64,000 nucleotides of DNA from assembly GCA_910586315.1 (NCBI GenBank), contig CAJUIP010000006.1, forward strand, positions 53,518 to 117,517, given 5' to 3'. Origin of the DNA: an uncultured Lachnospiraceae bacterium (GTDB taxonomy: Bacteria > Bacillota > Clostridia > Lachnospirales > Lachnospiraceae). How positions within the stretch are numbered: position 1 is the stretch's first letter; each line of letters begins with the position of its first letter. The notes under the pieces were generated by a model that saw nothing but the letters and a program-made list of their open reading frames with translations, was not told where the DNA came from and did not search any database. The position numbers were made by a program, and so were the translations under genes. Positions 35,074 to 43,812 of this stretch are shown in pieces.

Positions 35074-35832
35074 ATGGAATTTATTTCAAATGTGGCGGAG
35101 GCGGAGGAGCTCCTTTTAAAAACGAGCAAAAGCCGCAGCCTTAAAAAGAACGGCAGCGAATTCGGAAGTATATTGAAAAACAGTGCAGCGAGTATGGATA
35201 TGGATACCATTTTTGAGCAGGCCGGAGAGACATTCGGAGTATCTCCGAAGCTTCTGCGGGCAGTGGCAAAGCAGGAATCTGGCTTTAACCCCAACGCAGT
35301 GTCAAAAGCGGGAGCTGTGGGTGTGATGCAGCTGATGCCGGGGACCGCGAAAAACCTGGGTGTTACAGATCCGTATGACCCGTGGCAGAATATTATGGGA
35401 GGGGCCAAATATTTAAAAGAACAGCTGAACCGTTTTCAGGATGTGGAGCTAGCGCTGGCCGCTTACAATGCGGGGCCGGGAGCCGTGCAAAAATACGGAG
35501 GCATACCGCCTTATAAAGAAACGCAGAATTATGTAAAAAAGGTAATGGGCTATTTGGGAGGTTCCGGAGAATCCCTGACGGCGAACCGAAGCGTAAGCAT
35601 CCCGTATTCTGCACTGGAGGGGAATAACAGCTATCTGGCTGCTTCGCTTACATACGGAGGCCTGGGCGGAAATGGGCTGTTCACTACTCAAAGGCTTCTT
35701 GACAGCCTGTCGGTGCGCCAGGAGGGAGACAACATTGTTATGGATAAAGAGAGCTTTGTGAATCTGATTCAGATTCTTCGCATACAGATGATGATGGAAT
35801 CAGGGAGTCAAATCGGAGTTATGGAGATTTAG
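35074..35832 (+). CDS. Lytic transglycosylase (SLT family)
   Basis: A 252-aa SLT-type muramidase cutting peptidoglycan glycan strands. Catalytic Glu68 lies in AVAKQESGFNPNA; GAVGVMQLMPGTA and LALAAYNAGPGAV are the other family motifs. No signal peptide is seen, so export through the flagellar type III route, as for rod-associated muramidases, is plausible. ATG 35074 has AGGAGG 9 nt upstream; TTG 35065 would have none. Confidence 0.88.
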   Translation: MEFISNVAEAEELLLKTSKSRSLKKNGSEFGSILKNSAASMDMDTIFEQAGETFGVSPKLLRAVAKQESGFNPNAVSKAGAVGVMQLMPGTAKNLGVTDPYDPWQNIMGGAKYLKEQLNRFQDVELALAAYNAGPGAVQKYGGIPPYKETQNYVKKVMGYLGGSGESLTANRSVSIPYSALEGNNSYLAASLTYGGLGGNGLFTTQRLLDSLSVRQEGDNIVMDKESFVNLIQILRIQMMMESGSQIGVMEI

Positions 35833-35836
35833 ATAA

Positions 35837-36475
35837 ATGGGAATAAATAAAAAAGACGAGATTTTGAAAGACTGCAGCCGGTGCGCGATATATAATCATC
35901 AAGGAAAGCGCCTTGCTGAAGCCAGAGTGGTACATACAAATAATAAAATCTGCCTTTATTTTTCTGAATTTAGTCTTTCAGACGGACGATTTAAAACGAG
36001 AGTGGATTTTTTTGATGAGCGGCGCGGAATGGTTATGACGCTGAGCGAAGTTGTTATACGCAGGAATCCGGCTTTCCCGGAAGAGGATGAGCCGTGGATT
36101 GGCGAGTGCGTGATTCTGGACGTAAAGCAGGTAGTGCAGCGGCAGAAGGATATCCGGGTGAAGGTAAATATGGACATGAAATTCAAAAGATGCAGCGACG
36201 GGACTGAATTTTTTGGAACGATTGGGAATTTATCGGCCGGCGGTCTTTATGTGATAACAAAGGTTTCGCTGTTAAAAGGAGAGCGGATTGGTTTTTCTTA
36301 TAATTTCCGGACGCTGGAGCGCCCCTTTGAAGCCGAAGTGCTTCGGGTGGGGCAGGCCGGAGAAAAAGGATATGGGTATGGCTGCCGCTTTTTAGGCCTG
36401 ACAGATGGAGGAGAAGCGGCGATCCGTGGTTTTGTATACAAGAAGCAGAAAGAAAAAGGCGCTGAAAGGGCATGA
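35837..36475 (+). CDS. PilZ-domain protein (candidate c-di-GMP receptor)
   Basis: A 212-aa protein with a YcgR-like N-terminal part and a PilZ domain (~98-205). The second motif NLSAGG (131-136) fits D/NxSxxG. The first motif reads QRQKDIRV (101-108): Arg102 and Arg107 are separated by four residues rather than three, so one binding arginine is displaced or replaced by Gln103. YcgR-type proteins brake the flagellar motor on c-di-GMP binding. It overlaps the next gene by 4 bp (ATGA). Confidence 0.8.
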   Translation: MGINKKDEILKDCSRCAIYNHQGKRLAEARVVHTNNKICLYFSEFSLSDGRFKTRVDFFDERRGMVMTLSEVVIRRNPAFPEEDEPWIGECVILDVKQVVQRQKDIRVKVNMDMKFKRCSDGTEFFGTIGNLSAGGLYVITKVSLLKGERIGFSYNFRTLERPFEAEVLRVGQAGEKGYGYGCRFLGLTDGGEAAIRGFVYKKQKEKGAERA

Positions 36476-37554
36476 AAATCAATCTTGTAATGATCATGAA
36501 AAATGAAGAACGCTCTCTGGAACGCTGTCTTAAGCAGGCCGGGGAGATTGTTGACGAGATTGTTATAGCCGATACAGGCTCGACGGACCATTCCGTTGAA
36601 ATTGCGGAAAAACTCGGGGCAAAGGTTTGGAAATATGAGTGGAACGACGATTTTGCGGCCGCCAGAAATTTTGCACTCGAACATTCTGATGCGGAATGGA
36701 ATCTTATTTTGGATGCGGATGAGTATCTGCTGCCCTGCCGCAGAGAAGAGCTGGAACGAAAGATTCAGGAGTATTCCGGCAAATATGGAAATCGCTGGAT
36801 CGGCAGCCTTCTTCGCAAGGATTTCTGGAAGGAAGAGGGAAGGATGGAGAGCAGTCTGGCCTGCATCCCAAGACTCCTTCCAAAGGGGGTCCGCTATTTC
36901 GGCATGATTCACGAGCAGCCGGAAGAGGCGGGGCCCTTTTTAAAAATTCCCCTGGAAGCGGAGCATGACGGGTATTTATATGCGGATAAGAGCGGGCGGA
37001 ATCTGGAATATTTAAAAAAAGCGGTAGAACGTTATCCGGAGGATATGTATTACCAGTTTCAAATGGCAGTGACGCTGCGGAATGCAAAAAAGCCCTTGGA
37101 AAGCCTTAAGTGGTTCCGGCAGTTTTATGAAAGCGGGGCCAGAAAGTCCGGATATTGGCCGGAGGGCGTAGTTTCATATCTATATGCCCTGATGGAATCG
37201 GAAACGCAGTCGGGGCTATGCGAAGCATTGGAGATTGTAAACAGAGAACAGACATGTCTGAAAAACCGGGCGGATTTTTGGTTTGTATGCGGCTTATTTT
37301 ATATGAAGCTGGTACTTTCTGATGTTTCACGATACCTTGAGTTTTTGCCCAAAATTGAGGAAAGCTTTCTGAAGTGTCTCCGGATTGGCGAGCATCCGGG
37401 CTGCGTGGTCGGTACCGGTTCTTTTAAGGCTGCGTATAATCTGGCTTTGTGGTATGAGGTATCGGGGCAAACAGAGAAGGCAGTAAAATATTATAAAGAC
37501 GCCGCAGAAAACTTTGAGCCTGCAAGAGAACGTCTTGAAAAACTTATTATTTAA
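36472..37554 (+). CDS. Family 2 glycosyltransferase (SPS-like, TPR tail)
   Basis: A 360-aa protein: N-terminal GT-A domain with VMIMKNEERSLERCLKQ, ADTGSTD near residue 35 and the nucleotide-sugar/metal motif LDADEYLLP near 80; C-terminal ~190-355 helical repeats of TPR type (DMYYQFQMAVTLRNAKKPLE). Located directly upstream of flagellin, so flagellin glycosylation is the obvious hypothesis; the substrate cannot be read from the sequence. Confidence 0.85.
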   Translation: MKINLVMIMKNEERSLERCLKQAGEIVDEIVIADTGSTDHSVEIAEKLGAKVWKYEWNDDFAAARNFALEHSDAEWNLILDADEYLLPCRREELERKIQEYSGKYGNRWIGSLLRKDFWKEEGRMESSLACIPRLLPKGVRYFGMIHEQPEEAGPFLKIPLEAEHDGYLYADKSGRNLEYLKKAVERYPEDMYYQFQMAVTLRNAKKPLESLKWFRQFYESGARKSGYWPEGVVSYLYALMESETQSGLCEALEIVNREQTCLKNRADFWFVCGLFYMKLVLSDVSRYLEFLPKIEESFLKCLRIGEHPGCVVGTGSFKAAYNLALWYEVSGQTEKAVKYYKDAAENFEPARERLEKLII

Positions 37555-37560
37555 AAAAAG

Positions 37561-37588
37561 CTTATCTTTTTTGCAAAATCGTCGAAAT
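37561..37588 (+). promoter_or_regulatory. Variant sigma-28 promoter before flagellin
   Basis: CTTAT (37561-37565), 15 nt (CTTTTTTGCAAAATC), then GTCGAAAT (37581-37588). It aligns closely with the fliD promoter (CTTAT, 15 nt, GCCGATAA) but the -10 departs from GCCGATAW at two or three positions. Starts right after the glycosyltransferase stop. Confidence 0.65.
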
Positions 37589-37634
37589 AAAATTATAAAG
37601 AGAAATAAAGCCGTGCAGAAAGGAGAAGGAATCG

Positions 37635-38486
37635 ATGCGGATACAAAATAATATAGCATCCATAAATTCATCCAGGAATCAGGGAATAACGAAAGGCAAG
37701 TTGAATAAGACCCTGGAAAAGCTGTCCTCCGGTTATAGAATCAACCGCGCCGGAGACGACGCGGCAGGGCTTGCCATATCGGAACTGATGCGGAGCCAGA
37801 TTGCCGGACTGGATCAGGCGATGCGGAATAATAACGACGGTATCAGTATGACGAATACCGGAGAAGGAGCTCTTCAGGAAATTCATTCCATGCTTCACAG
37901 AATGAAAACTCTGGCCATTGAGGCAGCGAACGGTACGTATGATTCGGTTGCAAGAGCAAATGTGGATATGGAGCGCCAGGCGTTGTTAGGCGAAATTGAC
38001 CGTATAAGCCAGTCAACGGACTTTGCAGGAATCCCGTTGTTCGGGGAGAAAGAAGGGGACATTCCCGCGGGCTGGGTACCACCGGAGTTACGGGATCAGA
38101 TTACACTTCAGATCGGCCATGCATCGAATGAGATCATGGACGTGGGGCGGTATTATATGGGGAGCAGAGAACTGCTTCTGGATGATACCGACTTCACCAC
38201 CAGGGAGTCTGCAAATGCCGCCGTGGATGTCATTGATACGGCAATCTCCGCAGTGACGAAAGTGCGGGCAAACTTTGGGGCTGCCTATACGCATTTGATG
38301 CATACCAATAATAACCTGGGAGTGACAAAGGAGAATATGACGGCCGCGGAGAGCGGAATACGTGATACAAATATGGCGGAGTATTTTACGGAGCTTACTA
38401 CGCAAAATATTGTGCTTCAGGCTTCCAACGCTATGCTTTCCCATGCGAATAACCTGCCAGACCTTGCACTTCAGCTTCTCAGGTAA
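37635..38486 (+). CDS. fliC: Flagellin
   Basis: A 283-aa flagellin: D0/D1 N-terminus MRIQNNIASINSSRNQGITK with LEKLSSGYRINRAGDDAAGL, and C-terminal D0 helix NIVLQASNAMLSHANNLPDL. The central domain is minimal (~150-190). The ribosome binding region AGGAGAAGGA has two GGA motifs as in CsrA targets. Only flagellin gene in the window; whether it is the major filament protein is uncertain because the last helix is less canonical than usual and the promoter is atypical. Confidence 0.94.
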   Translation: MRIQNNIASINSSRNQGITKGKLNKTLEKLSSGYRINRAGDDAAGLAISELMRSQIAGLDQAMRNNNDGISMTNTGEGALQEIHSMLHRMKTLAIEAANGTYDSVARANVDMERQALLGEIDRISQSTDFAGIPLFGEKEGDIPAGWVPPELRDQITLQIGHASNEIMDVGRYYMGSRELLLDDTDFTTRESANAAVDVIDTAISAVTKVRANFGAAYTHLMHTNNNLGVTKENMTAAESGIRDTNMAEYFTELTTQNIVLQASNAMLSHANNLPDLALQLLR

Positions 38487-38549
38487 TAAGTAACGGGGGC
38501 TCACCGTGAGGATGGCTGAAATGCTCTTCCTGTTATAAAGAGCAGATAC

Positions 38550-38594
38550 AGGCTGGCCAGAGCAGTAGGAACACTGTACTGGCCGGCTTTTTAA
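38550..38594 (+). terminator. Intrinsic terminator after flagellin
   Basis: GGCTGGCCAG (38551-38560) pairs with CTGGCCGGC (38579-38587); an inner CAGT/ACTG extends the hairpin; TTTTT follows. It separates flagellin from the fliD promoter 45 bp further on. Confidence 0.85.
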
Positions 38595-38611
38595 CTTTAT
38601 TGCCTTTCTCT

Positions 38612-38639
38612 CTTATGTTTTTTGGCAAAACGCCGATAA
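38612..38639 (+). promoter_or_regulatory. Sigma-28 promoter of fliD
   Basis: CTTAT (38612-38616), then 15 nt, then GCCGATAA (38632-38639), ~60 bp before the fliD start. Same form as the flgM promoter. Likely drives fliD, fliS and the two genes after it up to the terminator at 43470. Confidence 0.85.
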
Positions 38640-38699
38640 ATATATAGAGAAATAGAGGGAAAAGTAAACCAGAATTATAGGAAAGAAGGGAATAAAAGA

Positions 38700-41240
38700 A
38701 TGGCAAGTATATCTGCAGCAACAAGTAGTTTAGGGAATACAACTTTAAGAGGATATGGCGGCCTCAGCTCCGGTATTGACCGGGATTCAATCATCGAGCA
38801 GATGACGTTGGGGACTCAGACAAAGATTGCCAACCAGAATAAGAGTATGACAAGTCTTGGCTGGAAGCAGGAAGCTTACCAGTCTATCAGCGGAAAAATC
38901 CTGGATTTGCAGGATAATTATTTTTCATACAGCAGCGGCTTTAACTTAAAGGACGCCTCTGTGTTTGCAAAAAACAGAGTGTCCGTACTGGGAAAATCGG
39001 ATGTGACAAAGTTTGTATCAGCCAGCGGAAGCTCCAATATGACAAATTATCTGTCCTTATTAGGAGTGAAGCAGACGGCGTCTTCCACTACGCTTTTGTC
39101 GGCCGGCAAAGGAACTGCGAGTATTAAAACCGGAATTACGGCAGACAGTCTTACAAATGAAGTTTATAAAACTTCCAATTTAGAAGGAAAAAGGCTGGAG
39201 TTTGGTGTCTACGGAACGGACGGTAAATTCAGGTCCGCCGGAACCTTTACGTTCCCGGCTTCCTATACGGAGAAGGATGAGAACGGAAAGGATGTTACTG
39301 TAACTCTGGACTATACCTCTGATATGAATGCCGTTGCGGATAACGCTACAGGAAAGACATGCGGAGAGAAGCTGGCGGAGGGACTTAATAAGGCTCTGGC
39401 TCAGTCCAACATCAAATCCGGAGATGCAAAGCTTTCCACGGTGGCAGAGTTTAAATACGAGAACGGCGTTATGAAATTCCAGGAAAAGAATGGAAAGACG
39501 ATGGACCTGTCTATTCGCTCTACCTCCAGCGCATTGAAGGCCCTGGGCTATGACGGAACCGGAAAGAATGAGAAGGACGGAGTCAGCCTGAAGGAACTGG
39601 CAGAAAACCAGAAAGAGTTTAAGGATGTTTATGCAAAAAGTCAGAATATGGTTGATTTCCTGAAAGGGAAAAAGCTGTCCTTCAGCTTTGGCGGACAGAC
39701 TAAGCAGATTGAATTAGTAAAATCCGGCGATACGATTAACAGTCTGGATGACCTTCAGAAGAACATTCAGGAACGCCTGGATCAGGCATTTGGAGTGGGT
39801 AATATTGATGTGAAGCAAAATGGCGGCGGTCTGGAGTTTGATCTGGGCAGCAATGCCAGCTCGAACCAGACTCTCACGATTACCTCCAGCAACGCCGATG
39901 TAAGAAGAGTACTGGGTATCGGGAAGGGAGCGAGCAATAAGCTGAGCACGGAGAGCAGCATCAGAGATAATATTGATAAATTGCTGGGAGCCGGCGCATC
40001 GGCTGAAGATAAGGAAGCTTTTCTTAAAGATCTGAACGAAAATGGCCTGATGATTAACGGCGTCAGAATCAAAGGTGTGACAGCCGATACCTCTATCAGC
40101 TCCATGATGGATAAGATCAACGCGAATGAAGAGGCTGGTGTGAAAGTTTCCTACCTTTCAGGTTCCAACCAGTTTGTTATGATTACGGCGGAGACAGGAA
40201 AAGGAAGACAGATTGCCTTGGAGGGCGCTTCCATGCAGTTGTTTGGAGCCCAGGTAGAGAAGGCAGACGGAACGAAGGAGTTTGTAGACAGCAGCTTTGA
40301 GAAGACCGACAGCGACAAATGGATGGACGGCAGCAGCCTGGAAGGCGGAAAGAACGCCGAGGTGCTTGTAAGCTATGGAAACGGCATCAAGAGCCTTGTG
40401 GAAAGCTCTTCCAACACCATTGATCTGGACGGCATGAAGGTTACGGTTTCCGGTGTTTTCGGAGATGTGAAGCTAGATGGCAGTTCGTGGACATCTGACA
40501 GTTCCATGGCTGTAACATTCAGTTCCGAGGCGGATGTGGACGGCGTGACTGAAAAAGTCAAGAAATTCTTTGAAGAATACAATGCGATGGTTACGGAGGT
40601 CAATACTCAGGTTACCACCAGACCGAGTTCCTCTTATGGTCCGTTGACGGAAGCTCAAAAGGCTGAAATGACGGAAACCTCCATTGAAAACTGGGAGAAA
40701 AAAGCGAAAGAAGGAATCCTGTTCAACGATGGCACCATGCGCGCCTTAAGCTCTGACCTGCAGGCTGTAATGACGAAGATGTTAAGCAGTGGAATCAGTT
40801 ACCAGGATCTGGAAGAGATGGGGATTACCATGTCACAGGATTATCTGGACGGCGGAACCATAACCTTTGACGAGGCAAAATTTAAGGCAGCTATGGAAAG
40901 TGATCCGGATAAAGTAGCAGAAGTGTTTGCGGGCAACGGCACATCAAAGGGCCTGACAGGTATTGTGGAGGAGACGCTGATCGGTTATGCCTGCAGATAC
41001 AGAAGCCAAAACGGAGATTCCTATGGCCGTTTGATTGAAGAGGCAGGTTCGGAGAAGCTTCCGCTTTCCGTGATGGATAATGAGATTTATAAGCAGTTAA
41101 AGGAAATGGAAAAGCTTCTGGACAAATATAAATCCCAGCTTTCGACAGAACAGGATCGCTATATAAGGCAGTTTACCACAATGGAAACATTGATTAACAA
41201 GATGAACAGCCAGTCCAGCTACCTGAGCCAGCTTTCGTAG
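38700..41240 (+). CDS. fliD: FliD, filament cap protein
   Basis: FliD (HAP2) caps the filament and aids flagellin folding. The N-terminus TLRGYGGLSSGIDRDSIIEQ and C-terminal coiled coil (KLLDKYKSQLSTEQDRYIRQ, FTTMETLINKMNSQSSYLSQ) are diagnostic. At 846 aa it is much longer than Bacillus FliD (~500), through an enlarged Ser/Lys/Asp-rich central region. Followed by fliS. Confidence 0.95.
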   Translation: MASISAATSSLGNTTLRGYGGLSSGIDRDSIIEQMTLGTQTKIANQNKSMTSLGWKQEAYQSISGKILDLQDNYFSYSSGFNLKDASVFAKNRVSVLGKSDVTKFVSASGSSNMTNYLSLLGVKQTASSTTLLSAGKGTASIKTGITADSLTNEVYKTSNLEGKRLEFGVYGTDGKFRSAGTFTFPASYTEKDENGKDVTVTLDYTSDMNAVADNATGKTCGEKLAEGLNKALAQSNIKSGDAKLSTVAEFKYENGVMKFQEKNGKTMDLSIRSTSSALKALGYDGTGKNEKDGVSLKELAENQKEFKDVYAKSQNMVDFLKGKKLSFSFGGQTKQIELVKSGDTINSLDDLQKNIQERLDQAFGVGNIDVKQNGGGLEFDLGSNASSNQTLTITSSNADVRRVLGIGKGASNKLSTESSIRDNIDKLLGAGASAEDKEAFLKDLNENGLMINGVRIKGVTADTSISSMMDKINANEEAGVKVSYLSGSNQFVMITAETGKGRQIALEGASMQLFGAQVEKADGTKEFVDSSFEKTDSDKWMDGSSLEGGKNAEVLVSYGNGIKSLVESSSNTIDLDGMKVTVSGVFGDVKLDGSSWTSDSSMAVTFSSEADVDGVTEKVKKFFEEYNAMVTEVNTQVTTRPSSSYGPLTEAQKAEMTETSIENWEKKAKEGILFNDGTMRALSSDLQAVMTKMLSSGISYQDLEEMGITMSQDYLDGGTITFDEAKFKAAMESDPDKVAEVFAGNGTSKGLTGIVEETLIGYACRYRSQNGDSYGRLIEEAGSEKLPLSVMDNEIYKQLKEMEKLLDKYKSQLSTEQDRYIRQFTTMETLINKMNSQSSYLSQLS

Positions 41241-41273
41241 TGTAGAATTGGTTTTTGGCAGAAGGAGAAATCA

Positions 41274-41678
41274 TTGAATATCTATCAAAAATATAAAGAA
41301 GACAGCATCTATTCCATGAGCAGCTCTGAATTGCTTGATTTGTTATATGAAGAGGCGATTGGACGTTTGCGAAAAGCCGAACTGGCTTTGGAAGACAAGG
41401 AGTACAAATTGTTTGACGATTGTCTGAGACGTACTTCCAAAATTGTCCGGTACTTGATTGATATTTTGGATATGAGGCAGCCCATTAGTTATGATCTTCG
41501 GCGGATTTATGATTATTTAATACTGGATCTCAGTAAAATAAAGGCAGGCCGGGAACGGGAGCAAAAGGAAATTGCAAGAGTTGCTCATATACTTGGTGAG
41601 CTGAGAGAGGCGTTTCAGCAGGCTGCCCGGAAAGTAAATGAAGAGCATATGCTAAGCAGGAGCGAGGGACGGGGATAA
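41274..41678 (+). CDS. fliS: FliS, flagellin export chaperone
   Basis: A 134-aa helical chaperone with the FliS pattern SMSSSELLDLLYEEAIGRLR, then LLDDCLRR-like KLFDDCLRRTSKIVRYLIDI. FliS binds the flagellin C-terminus before export. Start is TTG 41274 with GGAG 6 nt upstream. Located between fliD and the next chaperone-like gene. Confidence 0.92.
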   Translation: MNIYQKYKEDSIYSMSSSELLDLLYEEAIGRLRKAELALEDKEYKLFDDCLRRTSKIVRYLIDILDMRQPISYDLRRIYDYLILDLSKIKAGREREQKEIARVAHILGELREAFQQAARKVNEEHMLSRSEGRG

Positions 41679-41684
41679 GCAGAT

Positions 41685-42080
41685 ATGGAACTGGATTTAG
41701 AACAGATGCTGATTCTGCTGCAGAGACGGTATAACTCCCTGAGAGAATTGAAGCGGCTTACAGACGATTTGCAGGACGCCGTCTCACGGGAGGATGCCGT
41801 ATCGGCTGACTTGATTCTCCAGATGCGTGCGGATGAGATGGACAATACGGAAGCCTGTCTGGAGATGATCTGGAAGATGGCCGAAGGCGGACAAAAAGAA
41901 AACGAGGAGATCCACAGACTTATGTCGAAAGAATTCCTTTTGATGGAGGAAGGCATGAGTCAGGAGGAAACGAAAATTCTTCATCTGAGAAAAAAGACAG
42001 CAGTTCTCATTAAGGAAATACAGGATACGGACAGACAGTTGAATAAGAGAGCGGCTGGCGCAAAGTCGTTTTACAAGTAA
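41685..42080 (+). CDS. Coiled-coil protein, FliT/FlgN-like chaperone candidate
   Basis: A 131-aa, almost wholly helical charged protein (for example ELKRLTDDLQDAVSRED, EIQDTDRQLNKRAAG). No sequence signature decides the family, but a small helical gene immediately after fliS is normally fliT, the FliD chaperone. It starts 7 bp after fliS. Confidence 0.6.
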   Translation: MELDLEQMLILLQRRYNSLRELKRLTDDLQDAVSREDAVSADLILQMRADEMDNTEACLEMIWKMAEGGQKENEEIHRLMSKEFLLMEEGMSQEETKILHLRKKTAVLIKEIQDTDRQLNKRAAGAKSFYK

Positions 42081-42145
42081 AATAATTACAATGTATAAAG
42101 CGCCATTTAAGGGCTTTATAAATATTTAGGAAAGGAGGAAGATAT

Positions 42146-43462
42146 ATGACAGTAAATGGAATATCAGGCAGCTATTACCAGTATCAAAACACCTTGAATA
42201 TGCTTCAGCTGTCCAATGCAAGACAGTCGTCGCGTTACCAGGCAGTGGAGCCTGTAAAACAGGTAACATCTGCAACTTACAGCAGTAGTGTGCAGAATTT
42301 TCTGAGTAATTATCAGAAAGAACTTACATCGCTGGAAAGCGTGGCTTCTAAGCTGATGATGAACAGCAGCAAAAATGTATTCAATGATTTTGAAGTGGCG
42401 TCTACCAACAGCGACGTAGCCGATGTTACTGCGACATATAAGCTTAAGGGAGATACAGACATCAGTCTGGATGTACAGACCCTGGCTCAGAAGCAGCAGA
42501 ATACCAGCACAGCTCATTTTGGAGCGGAGCAGGTGGCAGCCGGAGACGATATGAATTTCGATATTCTGGCCTCTGATGGAAAACGCATATCCGTTACCGT
42601 TGGAAGCATGAACGAAAACGGCACGGCAAAAACCTATCATCAGATGTATCAGGAGGCTGCTGCATCAATCAATGCACAGGCCGGAAGGAGCGCAAGGGCT
42701 TCCGTGGCCAATGTTGACGGTAAAGTATCTTTGGTTCTCACTTCAGGAAAAGAAGGAGAAGCAGGGGGATTTACAATCAGTGGAGAAACCGGTGCTGCGG
42801 CAGGCATTGAAAATGCGGCTGTTCAGGCACAGGATGCAGTATATAGCGTGACTGAGAATGGAGTTACCACCACATACCAGTCTGCATCAAACAAAATCAG
42901 TCTGGATTATGGCCGAATAGAGGCACAGCTGAAGAAAACCGGAGAAAGCACGATTTATACGGGAATTGATGAGGATAAGGTGGTATCCGCAGTAAAAGAT
43001 TTGATGGATGGATACAATTCTGTCCAGTCCCTGCTTGAAGGAAACGCAAGCCGTGGAATTGGCGCAACAGCTCATGCACAGGCTTTCGGCAGAGGTATGG
43101 CTGCGGAGAAGACCCTGAACGCGATTGGAATTTCCTATAATAAGGATGGAAAAATGGAGCTTGACGAAGATAAGCTGAAGGAAGCTCTGGAAAAAGACTT
43201 CAATGGAACAAAAGAAATTCTGGGTGGTCAGTTTGGTATTGCTGAAAAAGTTGCTTCCCGTACAGATATGGCTCTTTCCGATTCTGTACAGCGGATTGTA
43301 AGCAATGATTTAGGCGAATCGACGAAGTCAGAAACAGCCGTAAGCAAAAATCAAAGTTATGATCGTTCTGGTTATCAGAGCTTTTATAACTTTGTTAAGA
43401 GCGGTCCCTATAATTTAGGAAATTATTATGCGGTAGGTTTACTGCTGAACACATTGGCGTAG
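42146..43462 (+). CDS. Short FliD-like protein (second cap-type protein)
   Basis: A 438-aa protein with FliD-family features: FNDFEVASTNSDVADVTATY (~72-91) matches the FliD N-terminal repeat and GIDEDKVVSAVKDLMDGYNS (~274-293) the pre-C-terminal helix, followed by an amino-acid pattern NKDGKMELDEDKLKEALEKD seen near the FliD C-terminus. It lacks the large central insert and the closing coiled coil of the 846-aa FliD. AGGAGG precedes the ATG. Function unknown; possibly a minor cap or secreted adhesin-like protein. Confidence 0.65.
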   Translation: MTVNGISGSYYQYQNTLNMLQLSNARQSSRYQAVEPVKQVTSATYSSSVQNFLSNYQKELTSLESVASKLMMNSSKNVFNDFEVASTNSDVADVTATYKLKGDTDISLDVQTLAQKQQNTSTAHFGAEQVAAGDDMNFDILASDGKRISVTVGSMNENGTAKTYHQMYQEAAASINAQAGRSARASVANVDGKVSLVLTSGKEGEAGGFTISGETGAAAGIENAAVQAQDAVYSVTENGVTTTYQSASNKISLDYGRIEAQLKKTGESTIYTGIDEDKVVSAVKDLMDGYNSVQSLLEGNASRGIGATAHAQAFGRGMAAEKTLNAIGISYNKDGKMELDEDKLKEALEKDFNGTKEILGGQFGIAEKVASRTDMALSDSVQRIVSNDLGESTKSETAVSKNQSYDRSGYQSFYNFVKSGPYNLGNYYAVGLLLNTLA

Positions 43463-43469
43463 CTGATGG

Positions 43470-43508
43470 AATAACGGATATCTTTTACAGATATCCGTTA
43501 TTTTTTTA
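43470..43508 (+). terminator. Strong intrinsic terminator after the short FliD-like gene
   Basis: ATAACGGATATCT and AGATATCCGTTAT pair perfectly (13 bp) around TTTAC and are followed by TTTTTTT. Marks the end of the late flagellar cluster. Confidence 0.93.
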
Positions 43509-43763
43509 TAGGATAAGCTTTATTGCGTTAATGCGTAAAAATGAGGCAAAAGAAGATCTTTCCTACGAAATAAAAAGTGCTTTGTGCTTCGTATCGTACT
43601 GTGGCGGAAAAGAGAACATGCAGAAAGGCAATAGTGCCGTTATAAATTACGGTGGTATGTTGTCGAAAAAGGATGGAAAAATTCAACACTTTACTTTATA
43701 ATAGAATTAAAAGAAAATTGCAGGCCTAAAGCAGCAGTATCTGCTGCGCTTGAAGTTTTACAA
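43509..43763. other. Gene-free spacer before the debranching-methyltransferase fusion
   Basis: About 255 bp with no convincing reading frame. It contains an AT-rich patch with TATAAT near 43696 but no well-spaced -35, so a promoter cannot be assigned with confidence. Nothing else is recognised. Confidence 0.5.
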
Positions 43764-43792
43764 TAACAGTTCAGGAGGTATCTGAACTGTTA
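43764..43792. repeat. Intergenic palindrome family, copy 4 (best match)
   Basis: TAACAGTTCAG and CTGAACTGTTA form a perfect 11-bp inverted repeat around the loop GAGGTAT. The stem edge and loop carry AGGAGG (43773-43778). No T-run follows. Lies 20 bp before the first ATG of the next gene. Confidence 0.75.
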
Positions 43793-43812
43793 CGTTTTAC
43801 GGCGGAGGCCGC

